Source: a virus. From it: a DNA stretch of 21,628 nt. The notes under the pieces were generated by a model, which saw only the letters and a program-made list of their open reading frames with translations, did no database searches and had not been told where the DNA came from. The stretch's first letter is position 1; every line of letters begins with the position of its first letter. Of the stretch, positions 6,047-12,791 are shown piece after piece. The stretch lies in IMG/VR virus record IMGVR_UViG_3300027859_000090, positions 1 to 21,628 of that record, one strand, 5' to 3'. A program made the translations under genes and the position numbers.

Positions 6047-7410
6047 AATTTAAAATCCTTAAATCTTTCACCAGTTTTAGTTTTATCAAACACCGGTGTA
6101 TCATCAGTTAATGTCTGTTGATTTTCTTCTACATCATATAATCTCATCTTACTACGATCAACACCAATTACAAATCTCTTATGCTGCGTAGGATCATTAT
6201 ATCTGTTCTTTAATTGCTTCACCATGAACTGCCCTTGTTGCTCAAGTTCTTCAGTTGATATTAAAGCAAACATTAAGTCCGCGGTTGCGGGTAATCCAAA
6301 AGACTCACTTGTATCTTCAAGCCCAACATCCGAGTTAGAATAACCAGAACGAGTCGTTTGCGTTGCAGAGAAGATCGGTACGTCGAACTCGACAGCAAGG
6401 CCACGTAATTCTTCAGCAATTGCTTTAATGTAAGAGTATGAATTAATTGCACCGCCCATTCCTTTCATTCTTGAACTTGCACATATATTTAAATAATCAA
6501 TAAAGATTAAGTCTGGTTCAAATTGTCTTTTTAATTTAAGTTCATTAAGTAATGCTCTAAAGTGACCAGAATGTGCAGAGCCGGTTGGATATTCTTTTAT
6601 TATTAACTTACCAGTTGTCTTACGTGCTATATCAGATACTTTTGTCGTAAACATATCTTTCGATAACTTATCAAGTTGATCAATAGGTACATTTAATAAG
6701 TTAGCATCAATACGTTCAGCTATTCGCTCTTCAGCCATTTCCATAGTGATGTATAGTACATTGTGTCCTTGTACTAGAGATGCCGCAGCAACATGACACA
6801 TAAAAAGAGACTTACCAACACCGGTGCCAGCGAGAGCAATATTAAGAGTCTTACGTGGAACGCCACCTTTCGTGATTGTGTTAAAGTATTCCAAATCAAA
6901 CGGAAGCCTATCTTCTTCTGTGTGATAGAACTCATATCTTTCCTCAACATTTTCAGTATAATCATGACCAACTTTTAAGTCAAATCCAACACCAAGAGCC
7001 TTACTTAATAAGTCAGGTAATGCACCCTTTGTCAATTCTTCATGCTTTCCATCAATAATTGATATTGACTCCATGATTGCATTATATATTGCTCTATCTT
7101 GACACCACTTCTCAGTTGTATCAAGTAGCCACCTTTCATCAACTTTTTCGTTAGTAAATAGTTGAGGAACTATGTCTATTGCCATATTATATTGTTCATC
7201 ACTTATTTTTTCTGCTTGATCTAGCTCAATCTTAAATGACTCAGAAGTTGGTAACTTATTATACTTAGAAACAAACTTACCAGCTTCACGAAACAATATC
7301 CTGTAAATACCAGAAAAATAGTCAGGCTTTATAAATGGTAAGACTTTACGCATATACTCTTCATCAGTGAGTATATGTCTTAATATAGTTTGTTCTAAAT
7401 TAGTAGGCAT
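6043..7410 (-). CDS. 41: Replicative DNA helicase, gp41/DnaB-like
   Basis: 455 aa, close to T4 gp41 (475). The N-terminal helical domain starts LEQTILRHILTDEEYMRKVL. The RecA-like motor has Walker A AGTGVGKS (194-201), a helicase motif 1a region (LYITMEMAEERIAERI, 219-234), Walker B LIFIDYLN (301-308), and QTTRSGY plus a C-terminal arginine region (KNRYNDPTQHKRFVIG). It is the hexameric 5'-3' helicase that unwinds the lagging-strand template and partners the primase. The gene order UvsX, two small genes, helicase matches T4 uvsX-40-41. The start ATG (7408-7410) lies inside the previous gene with only a distant AAGG, so translation is probably coupled. Confidence 0.95.
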   Translation of the reverse strand: MPTNLEQTILRHILTDEEYMRKVLPFIKPDYFSGIYRILFREAGKFVSKYNKLPTSESFKIELDQAEKISDEQYNMAIDIVPQLFTNEKVDERWLLDTTEKWCQDRAIYNAIMESISIIDGKHEELTKGALPDLLSKALGVGFDLKVGHDYTENVEERYEFYHTEEDRLPFDLEYFNTITKGGVPRKTLNIALAGTGVGKSLFMCHVAAASLVQGHNVLYITMEMAEERIAERIDANLLNVPIDQLDKLSKDMFTTKVSDIARKTTGKLIIKEYPTGSAHSGHFRALLNELKLKRQFEPDLIFIDYLNICASSRMKGMGGAINSYSYIKAIAEELRGLAVEFDVPIFSATQTTRSGYSNSDVGLEDTSESFGLPATADLMFALISTEELEQQGQFMVKQLKNRYNDPTQHKRFVIGVDRSKMRLYDVEENQQTLTDDTPVFDKTKTGERFKDFKL

Positions 7411-7582
7411 ATGCGGCTTTTCTCAATCCTTCATCAACTTCTTTTTGTACCTCTTCAACTCTACTTTCTAAGTAGCTTATTGAAGTATGAATGTGACCAG
7501 TATCTTCAGGTCTTAATTTACCTTTTGCTATTGAGATTTCATCCATCAATAGTATAAGTCTTTGACTCGGTGTCATTTTCAT
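7400..7582 (-). CDS. Small helical protein between UvsX and helicase
   Basis: 60 aa. The ATG at 7580-7582 has GAGAGG 6 nt upstream, although this start lies 44 nt inside the preceding gene. The sequence is mostly helical (SQRLILLMDEISIAKGKL, ISYLESRVEEVQKEVDEGL). It occupies the place of T4 gene 40 but is only about half as long, and I see no sequence reason to call it gp40. Its stop overlaps the helicase start by 11 nt, suggesting coupled translation. Function unknown. Confidence 0.65.
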   Translation of the reverse strand: MKMTPSQRLILLMDEISIAKGKLRPEDTGHIHTSISYLESRVEEVQKEVDEGLRKAAYAY

Positions 7583-7874
7583 CTTTTACCTCTCTTGTTA
7601 TAACTTCATTATCACGAATTCCTTGAGCCATGATTTGCTCAAGCATAATACCAGCGAACTCTTGTAATTTTTTATTTGAAACAACAAGTTCTGTATCTGG
7701 CGTGTATACAATATTAAAATTAAATGTCATATCTTTTTTCTTTCCATTAAATTTTACGACACCATATCTTAATACTGTTTCTGTAAATGTACCTGATAAG
7801 ATTCTAACGTTCCAAGCTTGGTCGTCTCCCTTATCAGGTATTATTTCATAGTGTTTATTTTCGACTAGGACCAT
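7539..7874 (-). CDS. Conserved hypothetical protein downstream of UvsX
   Basis: 111 aa. The ATG at 7872-7874 shares one base with the UvsX stop (TAATG). SD is weak (GGA about 9 nt upstream), consistent with coupling to uvsX. The sequence shows alternating beta strands (HYEIIPDKGDDQAWNVRILS, TFTETVLRYGVVKFN, DMTFNFNIVYTPDTELVV) and a helix near residues 65-85, ending in an acidic tail. Proteins of this type follow uvsX in several marine T4-like phages (from memory) but are uncharacterised. A recombination or helicase-loading accessory role is suggested by position only. Confidence 0.7.
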   Translation of the reverse strand: MVLVENKHYEIIPDKGDDQAWNVRILSGTFTETVLRYGVVKFNGKKKDMTFNFNIVYTPDTELVVSNKKLQEFAGIMLEQIMAQGIRDNEVITREVKDENDTESKTYTIDG

Positions 7875-8917
7875 TAGTGTTGATCCAACTTCGATAAGTT
7901 GACAACATTATTTAATATTGAATACTTATTAGTTACATACTGTTTAAAGTCAGTTTCTTCAAGTATTGGTTTCCAAAACTCTTCATTCAAGGTGTCTTTT
8001 TCTCGAACTTTCGGTTCCACCAATTCTCCAGTTGATTTGTCAATTCGTACGTACCAACCAGGGCTGGGCTTAGTAACATAATTGCCAGACATAGCAACAT
8101 CAAGAAGGCCAGACCAATGCTCAACACCACCGTCCCAACTAACAGAAATAGGAATTTTAGACTTTTCTTTAACATATCTTGATTTCTCCACGTTAATTAC
8201 GAAGTGGTAGCCTTTTATCTCAGTGCCAACTTTATCTTGCTGACGGCCAAGAATCCAAATATTATCAGCACTATAGTATATACCTGTGCCGCCTGATACC
8301 ACATCTTTAGGAAATAATCCAATCTCCTTATAAGTGTGGTTGACTGCAAGTAAAGGGATATCTTTCATATTTAGATATGGTGTTACCATTCTAAACAAAC
8401 CTTTAAGTGCCTTTGCTCTTGACATGTCAGCCACTGACTTCTCGTTGATTGCATCATCCAATTCTTTTTTAGAAGCTAAGTTGCCAACTGAATCTATAAT
8501 AATTACAACTTTATCACCGCGGTCCAAACCTTCAAGTTGGCTAATCATATCAAATTTTAACTCCTCTACATTTGTAATTGGAGTATGTAACACTCTACTA
8601 GTATCAATATCAAAGTTTTCAAAGTATGATTGAGGTGAACCGAACTCTGAATCATAAAACAATAATACAGCATCATCATATTTCTTTAAATATGCACTTG
8701 CCATTATTAAGGCAAATGAAGTCTTAAAGTGTTTAGATGGACCTGCAAGTACAGTAAGTCCCGGTGCTAAACCACCATCCATTGAGCCGGATAAAGCTAC
8801 ATTAATCATTGGTACGTCTGTAGGTACCATGTCTTTATCATTAAAAAATTTAGAATTTGATAAAACTGATGTGTAATCAACTTTAGTATTCTTTTTTAAT
8901 TTATCCATTATTGACAT
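7874..8917 (-). CDS. uvsX: UvsX, RecA-like recombinase
   Basis: 347 aa (T4 UvsX is 391). The ATG at 8915-8917 follows AGGAG by 7 nt. Walker A is GPSKHFKTS (59-67), the variant loop typical of UvsX rather than RecA GPESSGKT. The acidic helix LFYDSEFGSP (about 86-95) and Walker B KVVIIIDSVGNLASK (136-150) follow, then the KALKGLFRMVTPYLN and LLAVNHTYKEIG segments (L1/L2 region). It forms presynaptic filaments on ssDNA and drives strand invasion for recombination-dependent replication. The gene is followed immediately by two small genes and the helicase, as in T4. Confidence 0.95.
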   Translation of the reverse strand: MSIMDKLKKNTKVDYTSVLSNSKFFNDKDMVPTDVPMINVALSGSMDGGLAPGLTVLAGPSKHFKTSFALIMASAYLKKYDDAVLLFYDSEFGSPQSYFENFDIDTSRVLHTPITNVEELKFDMISQLEGLDRGDKVVIIIDSVGNLASKKELDDAINEKSVADMSRAKALKGLFRMVTPYLNMKDIPLLAVNHTYKEIGLFPKDVVSGGTGIYYSADNIWILGRQQDKVGTEIKGYHFVINVEKSRYVKEKSKIPISVSWDGGVEHWSGLLDVAMSGNYVTKPSPGWYVRIDKSTGELVEPKVREKDTLNEEFWKPILEETDFKQYVTNKYSILNNVVNLSKLDQH

Positions 8918-8926
8918 TCGCGTCTC

Positions 8927-9685
8927 CTAGTGTGGGATTGTTTGTTTTATAATATAATCGTTTACATCGACTGTAGGTGACCAACCTAATTTTTTCATCT
9001 CGGTAATATCGGCTGTATTGTTCGCTGCCTCACATGCATCACCGTCTTTAACGGGTAGAGTATAACCAGCAATTATTGCAAGATCTTCTACGGTGTTTCC
9101 TGTACCAGTACCTATATCATAGGCTTTCTCTAGTTGTCTAATGTTTTTACTCATTAAACATATAATAGCTTCAATTACATCTTTAACATGTATAAAGTCT
9201 CTTACATGACGAGTTACATATTCAACTTTGTGACTTAATAGTTTTGGAATAAACATGTTTTCACGAGCACCATCACCATATACTGTAGTAAACCTTAAAG
9301 CAACTTGATTTTCAAAGGCAGTTTCTTCGTTTACTTTCTTTGTAGTACCATACGGTGACAGCCACCAGTTATGTATACAAGAAGAAGATGCATATAATAA
9401 AGGTATGTTATTATAGTGACATATTTTCTGTATTCTGGTTGTATTTTCAACATTATTTTTCCAGTATTTTTGAGGATCTTCTATGCTCTGTCTTACATTT
9501 GCATAGGCTGCAAGATGTATTACATAATCAACATGATTTGGATCAAAGTCCTCAATACTTTTAGGAGGATCTTGTCTTAAGTCCCATTCGGTAACATCCA
9601 TTCCATCTTGAATTAACCTGTCTTTTAAGTGACTACCGATAAATCCGCGTGAGCCAGTGATGGCTACATTCTTTTTTCTTTCCAT
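8927..9685 (-). CDS. NAD-dependent epimerase/dehydratase (extended SDR)
   Basis: 252 aa. The ATG at 9683-9685 with GAGG 8 nt upstream is preferred to a longer frame to 9751 that would run across promoter P6. The Rossmann motif TGSRGFIGSH is at residues 10-19, the HLAAYANV block at 57-64, a Ser triad candidate at SSS 100-102, and YGTTK (Tyr112, Lys116) forms the catalytic YxxxK. It converts a nucleotide-sugar or related NDP substrate (epimerisation or dehydration); the exact substrate cannot be read. It is about 60-80 residues shorter than typical GalE/RmlB proteins, mostly at the C-terminal substrate domain. It may belong with the nucleotidyltransferase module on the other side of the methyltransferase. 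Confidence 0.85.
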   Translation of the reverse strand: MERKKNVAITGSRGFIGSHLKDRLIQDGMDVTEWDLRQDPPKSIEDFDPNHVDYVIHLAAYANVRQSIEDPQKYWKNNVENTTRIQKICHYNNIPLLYASSSCIHNWWLSPYGTTKKVNEETAFENQVALRFTTVYGDGARENMFIPKLLSHKVEYVTRHVRDFIHVKDVIEAIICLMSKNIRQLEKAYDIGTGTGNTVEDLAIIAGYTLPVKDGDACEAANNTADITEMKKLGWSPTVDVNDYIIKQTIPH

Positions 9686-9698
9686 TATATTTTCCTCG

Positions 9699-9738
9699 AT
9701 AATAGTATTATTATACCATAAATTGGTCCAATTGTAAA
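9699..9738 (-). promoter_or_regulatory. Promoter P6, internal, with inverted repeat at -10
   Basis: TTTACA (9733-9738), 17-nt spacer, TATAAT (9710-9715) on the minus strand. It overlies the last codons and stop of the methyltransferase gene and precedes the epimerase start by about 25 nt. An inverted repeat ATAATA-G-TATTAT (9699-9711) covers the -10 edge and start region. Flanking sequence is unlike P1-P5 (no GTTTACAAA, no A-run). Confidence 0.7.
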
Positions 9739-10913
9739 GGACTTTTCTCATAAAAATTTTCCTGTGACTTGTTATCTTGTACTAAGAAGTTAGTATCAAT
9801 TAATTGGTTATCCATGTAACCGCTGACATATCTTAATACATTGTCTGCCATATCACTTGCTGTAGTGACAGGAACATTTTGACATATATGATTTAAATTC
9901 TTTTTTCCTCCTTGAAGGACAAAGTCATCAGGTAATCCCATTATAGTAAGACACTCACGTATTGTGAGATATCTGTCTAAGTCAGGATGTGCTAGCTCAA
10001 ATGGAAGGTGGCCTACAAAAGCACCAATATAATCTTTAGGTATTGTTACAAGTCTACGCATTACGTTATTACCTGCTTCAAGCTTATTATGAATCATCAT
10101 TGCTTTCGCAGCTTCTTTATCAAATCCATTCTTTAATAACCACTTAGACACTTCAGAGTATTTAACATTATTGTTTTCAATATAATCCATAGGATTCACT
10201 GTCCTAGTAATTGAGTTTTGAAACTCACAGTGTGACATGCCTCCACACATCTCTTTAAGAACATACTGATAAAATGGATTATGTGAAGGAATCTTCTCAT
10301 TAGTTAAAACTGACATCGCGTCGTCTGGAGAATTTTTCGCAGACCGTATCGTATCTTCTATTTTTTGGTGTTTTCTCTTATAGTAATCAAGCTTAGGTAC
10401 CTTATCACCTTTCCAAAAGAAATAAAAAGATCGATCACGCACTTGGCTTAGTCCATGGAAGATAGATTTCGTTTTATAAAGCGAGAAAGTATATCCATAC
10501 TTTCTTCCAATTTCCCTGAGATTTTCAACGACCGGCTCTCCCATTTTTGAAGCGAGTCTTGGTGCGTTTTCGCCCCAGAATACTCGAGGTTTGACAGTAC
10601 CCAAGACGTAATTAGCAGAGGTAGACATCCAATCGTTAGCAGCAGCATCAGAAGATGCTGAAGTATTGAGACTAGACAAGCCAGCACAAGGACACACGGT
10701 ATTAACAACATCGACAGAATGTACATTGTGTTGCCCACCGTCATCCAAAACATAGTACGGTACTTCATTTTTATAGTATTCGACCAAGTGATTATCATTT
10801 GCTTTAAATGGTTCATAGCTTAAAATATACTCCGGTTTCTTTTGAAAAACATTTTGCATAGCGATTGTTTCGCCGCCTATGAGAGGCACTATACTTGCAT
10901 ATGTATGATTCAT
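9711..10913 (-). CDS. DNA cytosine-C5 methyltransferase-like protein
   Basis: 400 aa. The ATG at 10911-10913 shares one base with the previous stop and has GAGGA 9 nt upstream. C5-MTase motifs occur in order: a divergent motif I (IVPLIGGETIAMQNVF), motif IV with catalytic Cys in CPCAGLSS (about 75), motif VI as WGENAP (about 113-118), motif VIII as QVRDRSF (about 156), and a motif IX/X-like end (TIRECLTIMGLPDDF, then CQNVPVTTASDMADNV). The target-recognition region is about residues 170-320. It should transfer methyl from SAM to cytosine C5, unless repurposed. Motif I lacks the usual FxGxGG. Its coexistence with a dCMP hydroxymethylase in one operon is odd (see findings). Confidence 0.85.
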   Translation of the reverse strand: MNHTYASIVPLIGGETIAMQNVFQKKPEYILSYEPFKANDNHLVEYYKNEVPYYVLDDGGQHNVHSVDVVNTVCPCAGLSSLNTSASSDAAANDWMSTSANYVLGTVKPRVFWGENAPRLASKMGEPVVENLREIGRKYGYTFSLYKTKSIFHGLSQVRDRSFYFFWKGDKVPKLDYYKRKHQKIEDTIRSAKNSPDDAMSVLTNEKIPSHNPFYQYVLKEMCGGMSHCEFQNSITRTVNPMDYIENNNVKYSEVSKWLLKNGFDKEAAKAMMIHNKLEAGNNVMRRLVTIPKDYIGAFVGHLPFELAHPDLDRYLTIRECLTIMGLPDDFVLQGGKKNLNHICQNVPVTTASDMADNVLRYVSGYMDNQLIDTNFLVQDNKSQENFYEKSPLQLDQFMV

Positions 10914-12013
10914 TATTGTAAGTCCTCAACTTTCCAACCTTTATCTACTATTACATTTACTGCTTTAGCTCGAGGAAGACACGTGGTGCTTAACACATCA
11001 TTTACGACTACTCTACAACCTTGTGATACGCCTAATATTAATTGGTCATAGGGTATAAGATTGTCATCAAGTAATTTTTCAGTAAATACTCTAGCACCTT
11101 CTTTTCTTGCTGACACTAATATGATCTTATCACCTCTAGAGTCAAGTTCGTCAAGTGCTTCTTTAATACCCGGCAATAATTCTGCAGAATTTTTAAGATT
11201 AGAGTACCTGTGCGCGTGCTTAAATATTGTTCCATCCAAGTCAATGAAATAAGTATTTGGTTTTTTAGTATAATATTCTGAAATCATACCTTTAAATAAG
11301 GCAAGATCTTCTGGTGTACCAGTTGACCAGTACTTACCCACACTATCATATGTTTCAGATATGTGTGATATACCTATATTGGAACCTTCTTCAATAAGGT
11401 AATTATAAGTTTCAGATATATAAGTTTCATTCTTCTTGTTAAAATTTCTAAGTGACTTTGTACCTGAACTTACAAAATCTTGAGCTCTTTTCCAGTAGTG
11501 CACTCCAACTAAGGCTTCACCTTCGATGGCACCTTTTGGCTTTTCAATCATTTTAACTACTTTGTTATTTATTACTTTCGCAAAAGAGTTCTTAAGGTTT
11601 TCTGAATCATACGTAAGAACACAGCCGTCATAGCTTCTGCTATTTGCGAGAAATGTTTCAGCATCCCAGTCAAGATATTGATCACAGTTAGTAATAATAA
11701 GCTCACCATTATAGTCATCATTCATTCCAGCTAGAGCAGTTTCAGCTGCACCAGTCGTAACATGATCAATAACTTCAAGCTCATAACTAGAGTCAGAGTT
11801 ATCAAAATACTGATCGAGTTCTATCTTAAGGTCAGACATATATGTTCCACCTAAATCTCTACAAACAAAAATATAGTCACCTACAATATTGAGAGACTCA
11901 ACTGCATATCTAATTAGACTCTTATTATTAACTTGTATCAAGGGTTTGTGTATAGTATATCCAGCATTTGTAAATCTGGACCCTAAACCTGCCATTGGTA
12001 TAATCACTCTCAT
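10913..12013 (-). CDS. Nucleotidyltransferase-HAD phosphatase fusion
   Basis: 366 aa, two domains. Residues 1-245 form an NTP-transferase (GT-A fold): IPMAGLGSRFTNAGYTIHKP (residues 5-24; G-G-S-R loop and Lys23), TNCDQYLDWD near 108-117 (metal-binding Asp), and VKMIEKPK (153-160). Residues 252-366 form a HAD-like domain: YFIDLDGTIF with the nucleophile pair Asp258/Asp260, IILVSARKEG (Ser301) and VVVNDV (Asp339). It could activate a phosphorylated sugar or polyol with CTP/UTP, with the phosphatase trimming a partner intermediate, as in capsule gene clusters. The ATG (12011-12013) forms an ATGA overlap with the GDPD-like gene, with AAGGA 9 nt upstream. Substrate unknown. Confidence 0.85.
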   Translation of the reverse strand: MRVIIPMAGLGSRFTNAGYTIHKPLIQVNNKSLIRYAVESLNIVGDYIFVCRDLGGTYMSDLKIELDQYFDNSDSSYELEVIDHVTTGAAETALAGMNDDYNGELIITNCDQYLDWDAETFLANSRSYDGCVLTYDSENLKNSFAKVINNKVVKMIEKPKGAIEGEALVGVHYWKRAQDFVSSGTKSLRNFNKKNETYISETYNYLIEEGSNIGISHISETYDSVGKYWSTGTPEDLALFKGMISEYYTKKPNTYFIDLDGTIFKHAHRYSNLKNSAELLPGIKEALDELDSRGDKIILVSARKEGARVFTEKLLDDNLIPYDQLILGVSQGCRVVVNDVLSTTCLPRAKAVNVIVDKGWKVEDLQ

Positions 12014-12447
12014 TTGTACATATCCTTATATTTTATTGCATAATCTGTGCAGATTCCTAAAGCACCTTTAGGAACTATATCACCGTATCTTTCTGGTAGT
12101 ACTATATATGAGCCACTAAAACCTTTGCCGGGAAGTGCCCAAAGCTCACCTTTCGATGTCATTACCACATCTTCATCTGTGTGATAAAACACTCTTTTTC
12201 CACTTTTATTTAAGTACACTAATGAATTAGTGTCTTTTGCATGAAACCAAACACGTTTATCATCATATAGCCAAGTAGGACACACTACCGTTGAATCGTC
12301 ATGTCCTATTAAAAGTTCACCTTTAATGAGTCTTACATCAACTTCAACGTCAAATCCATGAGATAGCGCCTCATCGAGAGTATCAAGTTGATTTTCAGCT
12401 TCCGGATCAGGTCCTACCATAAGACCTCTATGAGCTATAATCTTCAT
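12010..12447 (-). CDS. Short GDPD/PI-PLC-like phosphodiesterase
   Basis: 145 aa. The ATG at 12445-12447 overlaps the cupin stop as ATGA. Catalytic elements of the glycerophosphodiester phosphodiesterase family are at the N-terminus: IIAHRG (His6-Arg7), FDVEVDVR (Glu35, Asp37) and IGHDD (His49). Later blocks VWFHAKD and VFYHTDEDVVMTSKGELW, then ALPGKG and YIVLPE match short PI-PLC-like proteins I recall from bacterial capsule and LPS clusters. It is only about 60% the length of a full TIM-barrel GDPD, but ends cleanly and matches that short subfamily, so it is probably not truncated. It presumably acts on a phosphodiester made with the neighbouring nucleotidyltransferase. Function unproven. 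Confidence 0.75.
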   Translation of the reverse strand: MKIIAHRGLMVGPDPEAENQLDTLDEALSHGFDVEVDVRLIKGELLIGHDDSTVVCPTWLYDDKRVWFHAKDTNSLVYLNKSGKRVFYHTDEDVVMTSKGELWALPGKGFSGSYIVLPERYGDIVPKGALGICTDYAIKYKDMYK

Positions 12448-12791
12448 CTTTCCACCACATACTTATCGCCTATAACACTAGGTGCCTTAATGCAGACGAT
12501 TGAACAGTCATCAACAAAGTTTGCGTCGACGACAAAGTCAGGATATATTACAAATAAGTCACCTTTCTTATAAGTAACGCCGTCAATTTCCACAGCGCCG
12601 TCTGTAATATAATTATATTCAGTTGCGATTTTGTGATAATGTTTATCCCATATCTCACCTTTAGGATGAGTTCTCACTGATATTTCAAAGTCTTTTGTCT
12701 TAAATAACGTAGGTTCAAAATCACCAATGAACCAACCTTTAGTAAAGTCTTTTATATCAAACTTTTCAATTGTGCCACGCTTACTTTCCAT
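12444..12791 (-). CDS. Cupin-domain protein
   Basis: 115 aa. The ATG at 12789-12791 lies at the end of the preceding gene (11-nt overlap). The double-stranded beta-helix signature is visible: DKHYHKIATEYNYITDG (His51, His53, Glu58 as metal ligands) and later VEIDGVTYKKGDLFVIYPDF. It is a single small cupin of the kind found next to nucleotidyltransferase and PI-PLC-like genes in surface-polysaccharide clusters. It could be an isomerase/epimerase acting on a sugar intermediate or a metal-dependent enzyme; the sequence does not decide. Overlapping stops and starts link it to the next two genes. Confidence 0.8.
   Translation of the reverse strand: MESKRGTIEKFDIKDFTKGWFIGDFEPTLFKTKDFEISVRTHPKGEIWDKHYHKIATEYNYITDGAVEIDGVTYKKGDLFVIYPDFVVDANFVDDCSIVCIKAPSVIGDKYVVER

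Noticed and set aside
7400-7582. Naming the 60-aa gene between UvsX and helicase as gene 40
   Set aside because: Only position matches T4; length is about half and no sequence likeness is evident.
8927-9751. Longer epimerase frame starting at 9751
   Set aside because: It would include promoter P6 and overlap the methyltransferase; the Rossmann motif and GAGG site fit the ATG at 9683-9685.
12010-12447. Pseudogene or truncated GDPD
   Set aside because: All expected catalytic residues of the short subfamily are present, and both ends are neatly overlapped with functional neighbours by ATGA.
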